14,653 nucleotides of DNA from Victivallales bacterium. GTDB taxonomy: Bacteria > Verrucomicrobiota > Lentisphaeria > Victivallales > JAADHT01. Below the pieces are notes generated by a model. It saw only the letters and a program-made list of their open reading frames with translations, had not been told where the DNA came from and searched no databases. Position numbers and translations under genes: made by a program. The stretch lies in contig JAFGFR010000307.1 in assembly GCA_016930955.1 (NCBI GenBank), positions 1 to 14,653 of the forward strand. Reading direction: 5' to 3'. Positions 5,509 through 13,368 of the stretch are shown here, piece by piece. Within the stretch, counting starts at the first letter, position 1, and the number at the start of each line of letters is the position of its first letter.

Positions 5509-7532
5509 TGGCATCAACGAAATGTACCGACCCGAAAAACTGGCCCAACTTTGTAGGCCTGCTGATACTCCTGATCTGCTATGTCGGTGCGATCTACAAC
5601 GTGTTCCAGGTAAAGAAGGACGAGATGATCCTGGGCAAGACTGTGATCAGGATAGCGCACTGGCAGATCGAGGCGGGGATCACCGACGCGCTCGACAGAA
5701 TGATCGAGCTCTATGAGGCAAAGCATCCCAATGTCAAAGTCATACAATTGCCTGTGCCCGAGCGGGCATACGGGCAGTGGGCGGTGACACAGCTCATTGG
5801 ACGTACCGCGCCTGAGCTTATCGAGCTGGGCATGTTCGATGTCAAGGCCTATCTCGGCAGGTTCTTCGTCCCGATAACCGCCGAGGTATCCGCGCCGAAC
5901 CCATACAACGCCGAGAACCCTGAACTCAAGGACGTACCTTGGAAGGACACCTTCACTGACGGCCTCCAGAACTGCTACATCCCGGAGCTGCTCGACTACT
6001 ATGCCGTCGGCTTCAGCCAATTCACCGTCAGGCTGTACTACAACAAAACGCTTTTCAAAAGGATCCTCGGCACGGACGAGCCGCCTGAAAACCTTGCCCA
6101 GTTCTTCTCTTACTGCGACAGGATACAGGAATATGTCAAGCAGAGGAACGAGGAGATAGAGAATTACAACCAAAGAAACACTCCGAAGAAGACTCCTCTG
6201 GTGATCTATCCCATATCCTCGTCCAAATATCAGGTCAGTGTATTCCGGTCCCGCTACTCAAGCTCCCTGACTGCCGACAGGTGCCTCGAGCTCGACACCA
6301 ACTACGACGGCAACGTCTCTGAAATAGAACGGCTTGCCGCAATCATGACGGGTGATCTCACATTTGATGACAGGAAGCTCAGGGCCGGCAACGAGGTGGT
6401 CAAAGACCTTACCAAGTATTTCAACCCCGGATTCATGTCCGCCGGGAGGGAGGATGCGGGATTCGCATTTGTACAGGGCAGGGCTGCCATCATCACTTCA
6501 GGAAGCTGGGATGCCGGATCATACATCAAACAGGTCAAGGATCAGCCTTTCGGGGACATAATAATCGAGGTCGCAGGGGAAAAGGTGGCCAATGCTCATG
6601 AAGCTGAAGCCAGGCTCAAAGGTCTGTCGGGTAAAGATTCCGCCCGTGTGGAACTTCTCATTGACCGTGAGGGCGCAAAAAAAACTCTGAGAATATCGCC
6701 GATAAAGGGCAACGACGTGTGGAGCGCCTACGGCTTCAGGCTTGAGGACCACGAAAAGAATGGAGCAATTGTAGCAGTCGTGACAGAGGTGGACAGTGCT
6801 TCCCCTGCGTCGGTGGCGGGAGTCAGGGAGAGAAAGACGTTCGAGATCGGCTTCTCCGACTTCCCATTGCCGACAAAGGATGATCCGCGCTATGGCAAAT
6901 ACATCGTGGGGCGGGTGGCCGAGAGCGCCGACACAGGGTTCAAGTTCGGAGTCGTCAAGTTCAGCAAGAACCGTGATACCGCCATTGACTTCCTTCAGTT
7001 CTGCACCACCCCGGAGAACAACGAGGAACTAAACAGGATCGCCAATTGGATCCCCGCCGTCAGAGGAGCCAAGCCCGTGGATTTCCTGAAGGAGTTCGAG
7101 CCAAATTTCCAGGGATATTGGAACTGGCTCCACGTCCACACGGGGAACAGGGTAAAGATGCTCGAGAGCCAGCTCTACTGGCCATACATATCGGGAGGGA
7201 CTACCTTCGACGAGTACGTCTCCGAACTAAGAAGCCGCATGCCGCAGGAGGCCGCAATAGACTATGCCAACCACGTGAGGACAGTAAACGAGCAGGTTCC
7301 CGACAAGCACGTCAGAAGAAGTGTCTTTCTCGCGAAATCCATGTTTGCCACAGACAAGCAATCGAGGCTTGATGCCGAGCGCAAGCTTGCGGCGAGTTGG
7401 GACACGGTCGTGTCGTTCGAGAAGGAAGAGCCCATGACCAAGGCAATCATGCGCGAGGCGCTCAATGAAAAAAGGAACGCCACCGATTTCAGCCGAGATT
7501 TCTTTAAACACTATACCCCGCCGAGACAATGA
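5505..7532 (+). CDS. Family-1 extracellular solute-binding protein with inserted PDZ-like domain
   Basis: This 675-residue protein is anchored by an N-terminal membrane helix (about 14-34, FVGLLILLICYVGAIYNVF) with no cleavage site or lipobox. The core is a sugar-type binding protein: VIRIAHWQIEAGITDALDRMIELYEAKHP opens the first lobe, and AAIITSGSWDAGSYI plus the AIDFLQFCTTPENNEELNRI stretch belong to the C-terminal lobe. Between the tryptophan helix and the FEIGFSDFPLP strand sits an insert (about 346-444) resembling a PDZ domain with its halves in reverse order: first GDIIIEVAGEKV through DREGAKKTLRI, then YGFRLEDHE through SPASVAGVRE. An EF-hand-like loop DTNYDGNVSEIE lies at 264-275. It starts in an ATGA overlap with the TPR gene; the ATG at 5508 is equally possible and better spaced from AGAGG. 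It is expected to deliver a carbohydrate-like substrate to the two permeases that follow. The substrate is unknown. Confidence 0.88.
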   Translation: MMASTKCTDPKNWPNFVGLLILLICYVGAIYNVFQVKKDEMILGKTVIRIAHWQIEAGITDALDRMIELYEAKHPNVKVIQLPVPERAYGQWAVTQLIGRTAPELIELGMFDVKAYLGRFFVPITAEVSAPNPYNAENPELKDVPWKDTFTDGLQNCYIPELLDYYAVGFSQFTVRLYYNKTLFKRILGTDEPPENLAQFFSYCDRIQEYVKQRNEEIENYNQRNTPKKTPLVIYPISSSKYQVSVFRSRYSSSLTADRCLELDTNYDGNVSEIERLAAIMTGDLTFDDRKLRAGNEVVKDLTKYFNPGFMSAGREDAGFAFVQGRAAIITSGSWDAGSYIKQVKDQPFGDIIIEVAGEKVANAHEAEARLKGLSGKDSARVELLIDREGAKKTLRISPIKGNDVWSAYGFRLEDHEKNGAIVAVVTEVDSASPASVAGVRERKTFEIGFSDFPLPTKDDPRYGKYIVGRVAESADTGFKFGVVKFSKNRDTAIDFLQFCTTPENNEELNRIANWIPAVRGAKPVDFLKEFEPNFQGYWNWLHVHTGNRVKMLESQLYWPYISGGTTFDEYVSELRSRMPQEAAIDYANHVRTVNEQVPDKHVRRSVFLAKSMFATDKQSRLDAERKLAASWDTVVSFEKEEPMTKAIMREALNEKRNATDFSRDFFKHYTPPRQ

Positions 7533-7566
7533 GCATGCCGTGTTTCAATTTCCAGGAGAATGACTG

Positions 7567-9054
7567 ATGGCCAGCAGAGACATATCGCTCAAGAGGCTGA
7601 AGCACTACTGGCCCTTGTACTTCTTCGTGCTGCCAAGCGCCTTGCTTGTGGCGACATTCTCATATTACCCGGCTGTCAGCGCGATGTACCATTCATTCTT
7701 CAGGTGGAACGGTGAGGACATCAGCATCTTCATCGGCACCGCCAACTTCAAGAGGGTCCTCGGCAACTATTGGCTATGGATTGCTGTCCTGCTGGGATTT
7801 GCGGGCATTCTCTACACATCGAAGGCGAAGACATCGAAGTCTGACTTTTTCCGCATTGGGGCCAGCATATTCTTTTTGATAGCGTCTGCGGGCACGATGG
7901 GGGTCAAGGGGCTTCTGTTCGATCCGCGGGTGATGATTTCCCAACAGGGCAATGCACTGGCGGCTTTGAATATCCAGGAGGCCGGGACAAAGCTGGGAAT
8001 CGGGATCACAGTCTGGGGTACATTGCTCATGCTGGCCTATCTTTTCATCAGCGGGGAGAACCGCTCGAAATGGGTATATCTGCTTGCGCCGGCATCCTTC
8101 ATCGCAGTGTCGTTCCTGCAGGCTCTCGGGTTCAACGCCGTGTTCGCGTGGAGCATTGTAATGCTGGTGATCGGCTTTGCCATATGGGTCGTTCCGGCGG
8201 TGGAGAAACTCGGGAACATCGAGAACTTCAGGACCTTCCATGCATTTGCATCTCTCGGGATCTGCATATGGGCACTTGCGAAATTCGCAGGCGGCGACCC
8301 TGTTCTCTGGAGCGGATTCACCGTCATCGGCATACTCATATGCTTCAATATCGTCAAAATGATTCCCTCGGTCGTCACTGCAGTCGTCATACACCGTTTG
8401 AACAGCGACTCCGCAAACTACTGGTACAGGGTGCTGTTTGTCATACCGATGATCATCCCCGGGATGGTCGGGCTGCTGATCTGGAAATTCTTCTTCAACC
8501 CCAACGAAGGGCTTTTCAACAGGATACTTGTCTCGACGCGTATAATGGATGTGCTCTACTGGTTTGACGGTGTCATGGGATGGGACGGGTCGGTATTCCA
8601 GAGGGGCGAGATGCCCGTATGGCTGGGGAACCCCAATCTCGTGCTGCCGGCATTCATACTCTGGGGCTTCCCCTGGATAGGGATAGTCGGCGTGCTGATA
8701 TATCTTGCTGGACTGCAGGCGATCCCCGACACGGTCTACGAAGCCGCGAAACTCGACGGGGCGACATCGCTACAGAAATTCTTCCATATCGAGTTCCCGC
8801 TAATCCTCACCCAGATACGTATAAATCTTGTCCTTCTTGTGATCGGGACTCTTCAGACATACGCTTTCATCCTGATACTCTTCGGCGACGACGGGGGCCC
8901 CAACGGGAAGCTGATGGTGCCGGGACTGTTCATGTTCAGAAGCGCTTTCAGGGAGGCCATGGCCGGCTACGCCTGCTCCATAGGGTTGGTCATCTTCTTT
9001 TTCATTTTGATCCTAACCGAGATCAACAACCGTTACGTCAGGACGGAGAAGTGA
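7567..9054 (+). CDS. MalF-type ABC sugar permease with a large extra membrane insertion
   Basis: This integral inner-membrane subunit has the EAA loop EAAKLDGATSLQKFFHIEFPL near residues 393-413, the contact site for the ATPase. The N-terminal LPSALLVATFSYYPAVSAMYHSFFRWNG and the later FVIPMIIPGMVGLLIWKFFFNPNEGLFN are family hallmarks. Members of this family are usually about 290-320 residues; this one is 495. The excess is an insert of about 177 residues (about 67-243) between FKRVLG and DPVLWSGF, two pieces that are adjacent in ordinary permeases. The insert carries about six hydrophobic segments, so the topology of the rest would be preserved. AGGAG eight bases upstream supports the start. 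The gene lies 34 bp after the binding protein, and two bases separate its stop from the next start. The import function is secure; the role of the insert is unknown. Confidence 0.9.
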   Translation: MASRDISLKRLKHYWPLYFFVLPSALLVATFSYYPAVSAMYHSFFRWNGEDISIFIGTANFKRVLGNYWLWIAVLLGFAGILYTSKAKTSKSDFFRIGASIFFLIASAGTMGVKGLLFDPRVMISQQGNALAALNIQEAGTKLGIGITVWGTLLMLAYLFISGENRSKWVYLLAPASFIAVSFLQALGFNAVFAWSIVMLVIGFAIWVVPAVEKLGNIENFRTFHAFASLGICIWALAKFAGGDPVLWSGFTVIGILICFNIVKMIPSVVTAVVIHRLNSDSANYWYRVLFVIPMIIPGMVGLLIWKFFFNPNEGLFNRILVSTRIMDVLYWFDGVMGWDGSVFQRGEMPVWLGNPNLVLPAFILWGFPWIGIVGVLIYLAGLQAIPDTVYEAAKLDGATSLQKFFHIEFPLILTQIRINLVLLVIGTLQTYAFILILFGDDGGPNGKLMVPGLFMFRSAFREAMAGYACSIGLVIFFFILILTEINNRYVRTEK

Positions 9055-9056
9055 AA

Positions 9057-9893
9057 ATGTTCAAAAGCTACAAGATACAATCTTTCTTCAACGAGCTGAT
9101 CAAGCATCTGTTCATTCTTTTCGTGCTCTCGATGGCATTCTTCCCGTTGTACATCATGCTGACCATCAGCGGGAAGACCAACGCGCAGTTCGCGGGCAAC
9201 CCATGGACTTTCATGTACCCCTTCCACTGGGAGAACTTTGCAGTCGCTTGGGGCATGGTCAACAAGTACATCTTCAACACCATATTCGTCTGCGTGACAT
9301 CCATCATACTCACATTCTTCTTCTCGCTCAATGCGGCATACTTCTTCGCCAGGTTCAACATGCCCGGGAAGAAGTTCCTATGGTACTTCTTCCTTATACT
9401 CATGCTGATGCCAGGCATTGCCAATCTGATACCTTTGTTCATCCTGCTCAAGAACCTCGGGCTGCTGAACTCATTCATGGCTCTGATAGTCGTGAACGTC
9501 ACCGCCGCGCAGATCGTTCAGATATACATCCTCCGGAACTTTATCGAGGACATCCCTGTGGATCTCTTCGACGCCGCCGAGGTTGACGGGGCATCGAACC
9601 TCCAGCAGGTATACAGTATCGTCCTGCCGATGTCGGGAAGCATTCTCTCGACTCTCGGGATACTGCAGTTCATAAGCATGTGGAACAACTACATTCTTCC
9701 GCTCATCGTCATGCGCGATGACAACATGCTGACTTTAGCGGTTGGCCTGGTCAGGATGGACTCGGCATACGTCAAGGAATGGGGGCATCTCATGGCCGGA
9801 TATACGATAGCCAGCATACCGATGGTGCTGATTTTCCTCTTCACGATGCGACTATTCGTCAAGGGGCTATCGACCGGGGCATTGAAAGGCTGA
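9057..9893 (+). CDS. MalG-type ABC sugar permease
   Basis: This 278-residue second permease subunit has about six membrane helices and normal family length. The EAA loop is DLFDAAEVDGASNLQQVYSIVLPM (about 168-191). The segment FFSLNAAYFFARFNMPGK and the C-terminal FVKGLSTGALKG are typical of MalG-like subunits. I take the ATG at 9057, two bases after the MalF-type stop, with GGAG eight bases upstream. An open frame extending far upstream inside the previous gene is spurious. It would pair with the MalF-type subunit to form the channel. No ATP-binding subunit is encoded in the window, so a shared MsmK/MalK-type ATPase from elsewhere is likely. Confidence 0.93.
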   Translation: MFKSYKIQSFFNELIKHLFILFVLSMAFFPLYIMLTISGKTNAQFAGNPWTFMYPFHWENFAVAWGMVNKYIFNTIFVCVTSIILTFFFSLNAAYFFARFNMPGKKFLWYFFLILMLMPGIANLIPLFILLKNLGLLNSFMALIVVNVTAAQIVQIYILRNFIEDIPVDLFDAAEVDGASNLQQVYSIVLPMSGSILSTLGILQFISMWNNYILPLIVMRDDNMLTLAVGLVRMDSAYVKEWGHLMAGYTIASIPMVLIFLFTMRLFVKGLSTGALKG

Positions 9894-9931
9894 CGGGACA
9901 ATAATCATCAATTTTATGAAAGGGTATCGTG

Positions 9932-10567
9932 ATGTATGTAGGAAGGATAGTTTCTCTAGGCATGACACCCGGCGGTGCCGTGGCTGTCATGTACCGAGTG
10001 TCGTCAAGATCGTTCCCCAACCGTGAGGCCAAGACTGCTCAAGGGGCGATCTCGATAATGCCCAGAAAGGGTTTCGAGCAGGATTTGTCGAAAAACCCCT
10101 ACATCGCCTATAACTGTCTCAGGCTTTCCGGAGCTTACGCGATTGCCTCGAACGGCTCCCACACCGACCCGATAGCCGAGAAGATCGCGTCGGGCATGCA
10201 TCCGAGAGATGCCCTTGCGTACTCCCTGCTGGCCCTGGACTACGAGAAGGATGACTTTTCGACCCCGCGGATAGCAGCGGTTGTAAAGGCGGGATCGTCT
10301 TCAGGTTTTCTTTCGGTCATCCGAAAGGACGCGCTGCATGTGGTGGAGCTCCAGCTTTCACCCGGGAAGGCGTTTTATGTGGCGACATACGAGCACGACA
10401 CCCCGTCTGAAAATTTTTCCGATGCCGCATTCAAGGCATCGAATGCATCCGAGGCATGCGAACATGTCATATCGAAGGGTGTTTTTGCCGGTCTAGAGAA
10501 ACCGGTGACGGCTGCAGCGGCGGTCGCCGCAGGGAACAGCTTCGAGACCGCCACGGCGAACGCCTGA
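9932..10567 (+). CDS. purO: IMP cyclohydrolase, archaeal type (PurO)
   Basis: This 211-residue enzyme catalyses ring closure of FAICAR to IMP, the last step of purine synthesis. The start MYVGRIVSLG and the blocks YRVSSRSFPNR, NPYIAYNCLRL, SNGSHTDPIAEKI, ALDYEKDDFSTPRIAA and ATYEHDTP match the PurO family of methanogenic archaea closely, over the full length. This is distinct from the bifunctional PurH used by most bacteria. I prefer the ATG at 9932, with AAAGGG seven bases upstream, over the GTG at 9929. It lies 38 bp after the MalG-type gene on the same strand and may be co-transcribed with the transporter. The last 40 residues are Ala-rich (VTAAAAVAAGN), as in the archaeal proteins. Confidence 0.93.
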   Translation: MYVGRIVSLGMTPGGAVAVMYRVSSRSFPNREAKTAQGAISIMPRKGFEQDLSKNPYIAYNCLRLSGAYAIASNGSHTDPIAEKIASGMHPRDALAYSLLALDYEKDDFSTPRIAAVVKAGSSSGFLSVIRKDALHVVELQLSPGKAFYVATYEHDTPSENFSDAAFKASNASEACEHVISKGVFAGLEKPVTAAAAVAAGNSFETATANA

Positions 10568-10573
10568 CAATTC

Positions 10574-10587
10574 TTCCCGAGCGGGAA
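10574..10587. terminator. Short hairpin between convergent genes, possible bidirectional terminator
   Basis: TTCCCG-AG-CGGGAA is a perfect inverted repeat in the 28-bp gap between the convergent purO and ogt stops. The position suits a terminator, but the stem is only about five usable base pairs and no strong T tract follows on either strand. Function is doubtful. Confidence 0.3.
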
Positions 10588-10595
10588 ACAAGAGG

Positions 10596-11108
10596 CTAGG
10601 CTTGCTGCTCCATCTCCAGCAGTGCAAGTTTCATGGATATCCCGCCGCCGTTGAAGCCGCCGATGGTGCCGTCGGATGCGACTACCCTGTGGCAGGGGAT
10701 CATTATTGGGAAGGGGTTGTTTGCCAGGGCCTTTCCGACTGCCCTTGCAGCGGATGGCTTGCCGATCGCGGTTGCCAGTGATTTGTAGGTCATGGTCGAG
10801 CCTCTGGGGATTTTCATGGTTTCCTTGAGGACTGACCGCCGGAAGGGGGAGCATGCCTCGAAGGAGATGTGCTTATGTTCCGGCACTACGGGCAAACCCG
10901 AGAGAAAGTGAGCGATTTCGCCCGCTAGTTCATCAACTCCGGGGCATGATGCTGTGATCGTGTCTGGGAAGCTTTTTTTGATCTTGAGTTTTGCGCCGAG
11001 TCCCGGTTCTGAAAGTACTACCGCGCAAATCCTATGGGAACTCAGGCACGGTTCCCACAATATGCCCACTTGGCCGAATGGGCTTGTCTCGATCAAGCTA
11101 AGATTCAT
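10596..11108 (-). CDS. ogt: Methylated-DNA--protein-cysteine S-methyltransferase (Ogt/MGMT)
   Basis: This 170-residue suicide repair enzyme transfers alkyl groups from O6-alkylguanine (and O4-alkylthymine) in DNA to its own cysteine. The active-site motif is IPCHRVVASDGTIGGF. Upstream are the HTH and arginine-finger region GSTMTYKSLATAIGKPSAARAVGKALANNP, all as in functional members. The N-terminal domain is short and divergent, as usual. I chose the ATG at 11108 because it overlaps the stop of the upstream binding-protein gene (ATGA), implying translational coupling, although no separate ribosome site is visible. A Met at 11144 would overlap that gene by 40 bp. Coupling to a peptide-binding protein is unexpected for a DNA repair gene. 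Confidence 0.93.
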   Translation of the reverse strand: MNLSLIETSPFGQVGILWEPCLSSHRICAVVLSEPGLGAKLKIKKSFPDTITASCPGVDELAGEIAHFLSGLPVVPEHKHISFEACSPFRRSVLKETMKIPRGSTMTYKSLATAIGKPSAARAVGKALANNPFPIMIPCHRVVASDGTIGGFNGGGISMKLALLEMEQQA

Positions 11109-12988
11109 TCGGCAATGGATTTCTGTTCGTCGCGCGGCACCCATTGAATGCTTTGCGGTATGCCAATAGGGAATATCTTGACATTGCGGTATCTTCTGCT
11201 CTGTGCGATAAGGGAATATGGCGAGAACAAAAATGTGTAGGGCTGCTCATCGTGGAGTATCTTGTGGAACTTATGGCAGAGCTTGACGCGCTCCTCCAGA
11301 TCAAACGCCACCCTTATCTGCTCGATAAGATCGTCGGCCTCGGCATTCTTGAACCCGATATGGTTGCTCGATTCAATGATGTCCGCCTGGCTGGAGTGCC
11401 ATAACTGGTATGGGTCCGACTCGAGTCCCATGGCCCAGCCGCATATCGAGGCCTCGAAATTCTTCTGCCCCAGCATCTGGACGAAGACCGCCCAATCCAC
11501 CATACGGATGTTCACTATGATTCCAGCCTTGGCCATGTCTTCCTTGATCATGGGCAGCATCTTCTCGTAGTTCGGATTGTTTCCTGGAGAGAGTATGGTG
11601 AACTCGAATTTCTGTCCGTCCTTGTCGAGTATGCCGTCGCCGTCTGAATCCCTCCAGCCAGACTCGGCCAGCAGTTCCCTTGCACGCTCGATCGAGAACG
11701 GGAACGGCTCGATGGACTTGTCGTTGTATACCGAATCTAAAAAGAACCCTCCGGTGATGATCCTCGCAAGGCCGTTGTAAACCTCCTCGATGATCCTCTC
11801 TCGGTCGATCAGATGTGTCAGCGCCTGCCTCACTCTCCTGTCCTGAAACATGGGAAGAGTAAGATTATAGCCAATATATCTGTAGACCCTTCCGGGGTAC
11901 TTGATTTTAACGAGGTGTCCTTTCTGGGGGTCGAAGTCCGCAGTGTCCGTACGGTTGACCCACTGGTCAGGAGTAAGCGACATCTCGTCTATTTTTCCAG
12001 CAGTCAGCGCTTGGAACTGGGTATTCTTGTTCGGAATTATCCGGAGCTCGATGTCCTTTATGGTTGGTGCGACACCGTATTTTTCCCCGTAGTACTTCAC
12101 CCAGCGGGTGAGCCTTATACGCTGCCCCTTATCCCAGCCTGCAAATCTATATGGGCCGCAACCCACGACAATCCGGTTCCTCTCATGGTCGTCGTTGAAA
12201 ACCTTGCCATCGAAAGCCCCATCGTATGCATGGTAGAGATGCCTGGGCAAAGGCTGGAGGCCGAGCGTCATGCTTTCGGACAAGAAATATTTTCTGCTCC
12301 AGCGCACCTTGAACTCATAATCCGACACGACCTCTATTCCCTCAAGGTCAATCATGTATGTCCTGATTGGCGCGCAGTCGGAATCGGGATTCTTGATGAC
12401 ATCCACATAGAATTTGAAGTCATGTGCGGTGACTTCCACGTCGTTCCACTGCCTTCCCGAGACCGGATCGGCGAAGTCGTGCCAAAGGACACCCCTCCTG
12501 AGCTTTACAGTGTATGTCAGCTTGTCTTCCGACAGCGACCAGCTTTCCGCGAGCATCGGCTCGAATTTCTCTGGAGCTGCAAAGTTCCTGTCCGCAAGCG
12601 AGTCAAAACACAAGGACCATATGCTTGACACGAGGGACTCGTTGTTTATCAGGTAGTTCATGTTTTTAGTCTGGCTCTGCATGGCGGATATCCGCCTCCC
12701 GCCAGACTCGGAAGCAGGATCGAAAAACTCTAGATTAGCTATCTCGACAGGAGTTCGCGGCCCCGCATCTTGTGCCGCATGGGCCATCGGCCTCGGCGAA
12801 GCGCTGCCCAGGCCGACCAGAGCACGCTCCATCCGACCCATCTTGGTGTCGAAATTATTCAACTGCTTGGATATGCTCTCCTCGCGGAGCCTCATCAAAT
12901 CCAATGTATTGACTGCCGCCCAGCCCATAACAAGCACCACGGCCAACAAAATCGTCAATATGACATTAGCATATAAGCTCTTTCCCAT
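11105..12988 (-). CDS. Membrane-anchored family-5 (peptide/nickel type) solute-binding protein
   Basis: This protein of about 627 residues has an uncleaved N-terminal membrane helix (about 5-27, YANVILTILLAVVLVMGWAAV). A short coiled-coil-like stretch follows (RLREESISKQLNNFDTKMGRMERAL), then an Ala/Pro linker, and then a full SBP_bac_5 domain from about residue 100: FEPMLAESWSLSEDKLTYTVKLRRGVLWHD, the NRIVVGCGPYRFAGWDKGQRI block, QDRRVRQALTHLIDRERIIEEVYNG, and the family's usual DSDGDGILDKDG loop. Such proteins bind oligopeptides, or sometimes metals or sugars, for ABC import. No permease genes are nearby, so it is either an orphan receptor or uses a transporter encoded elsewhere. I prefer the ATG at 12988, nine bases after AGG; the ATG three codons earlier (12997) has no usable spacing. 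ogt follows with an ATGA overlap. Confidence 0.88.
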   Translation of the reverse strand: MGKSLYANVILTILLAVVLVMGWAAVNTLDLMRLREESISKQLNNFDTKMGRMERALVGLGSASPRPMAHAAQDAGPRTPVEIANLEFFDPASESGGRRISAMQSQTKNMNYLINNESLVSSIWSLCFDSLADRNFAAPEKFEPMLAESWSLSEDKLTYTVKLRRGVLWHDFADPVSGRQWNDVEVTAHDFKFYVDVIKNPDSDCAPIRTYMIDLEGIEVVSDYEFKVRWSRKYFLSESMTLGLQPLPRHLYHAYDGAFDGKVFNDDHERNRIVVGCGPYRFAGWDKGQRIRLTRWVKYYGEKYGVAPTIKDIELRIIPNKNTQFQALTAGKIDEMSLTPDQWVNRTDTADFDPQKGHLVKIKYPGRVYRYIGYNLTLPMFQDRRVRQALTHLIDRERIIEEVYNGLARIITGGFFLDSVYNDKSIEPFPFSIERARELLAESGWRDSDGDGILDKDGQKFEFTILSPGNNPNYEKMLPMIKEDMAKAGIIVNIRMVDWAVFVQMLGQKNFEASICGWAMGLESDPYQLWHSSQADIIESSNHIGFKNAEADDLIEQIRVAFDLEERVKLCHKFHKILHDEQPYTFLFSPYSLIAQSRRYRNVKIFPIGIPQSIQWVPRDEQKSIAE

Positions 12989-13038
12989 CTCCCACATCCT
13001 GTCGTTAGGGTTGCATCCGAATCCGCGTAATCTACCGT

Positions 13039-13066
13039 TGAGTCAGGAACATTCAAAGTTTTTTTG
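13039..13066 (-). promoter_or_regulatory. Candidate sigma-70 promoter for the SBP5-ogt pair
   Basis: Upstream of 12988 on the minus strand, TTGAAT is followed after about 16 bases by TAGATT, each four of six to consensus. It is weak and based on eye inspection only. The gap from 12998 to 13368 holds no convincing gene. It does contain a 12-bp perfect palindrome at 13070-13081 and an 8-bp tandem repeat at 13210-13225. Confidence 0.3.
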
Positions 13067-13069
13067 GGG

Positions 13070-13081
13070 AAATCATGATTT
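13070..13081. promoter_or_regulatory. Perfect 12-bp palindrome AAATCATGATTT, possible operator
   Basis: The sequence is identical to its own reverse complement and lies about 82 bp upstream of the binding-protein start, just outside the candidate promoter. A regulator site is possible but unproven. AT-rich palindromes of this size can occur by chance. Confidence 0.3.
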
Positions 13082-13368
13082 TTTTGTCTTCGGGGCCGAA
13101 TCTGGTCTTATATGAATCGGGCAGCCTCCGAACCCGGGGCAAGAGGTGGCCGACTCCGCGACACAAAGGAGTAAGAAAAGTAGATGACGAGTCGGTGCAC
13201 GACACCAACGAACATGGGAACATGGGTAATTGAACCGAGAGCGAGTGCCAGAAGGAGCTGCATGCGACCTTGGACAACTTGCAAAAATCAAAAGCAAGAT
13301 GGATATTACAATCGGGGTCAAAATCAAACTCGTACAGAGGCAAAAAGTCAGAGACAGGAGGCAACAGC

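Noticed and set aside
4642..5517. Long minus-strand open frame opposite the TPR gene
   Set aside because: It is a shadow of the coding strand in GC-rich codons, with no ribosome site or family features.
8580..9056. N-terminal extension of the MalG-type permease
   Set aside because: It lies entirely within the MalF-type gene in another frame and has an Arg-rich, non-membrane composition; the ATG at 9057 has a good ribosome site and gives the family's normal length.
13073..13327. An 84-residue minus-strand frame with a signal-peptide-like start (ILTPIVISILLLIFASC)
   Set aside because: It has a TTG start, no ribosome site, and a remainder with Cys/Arg/Pro-rich composition unlike a real exported protein; it reads into the promoter region of the binding-protein gene.
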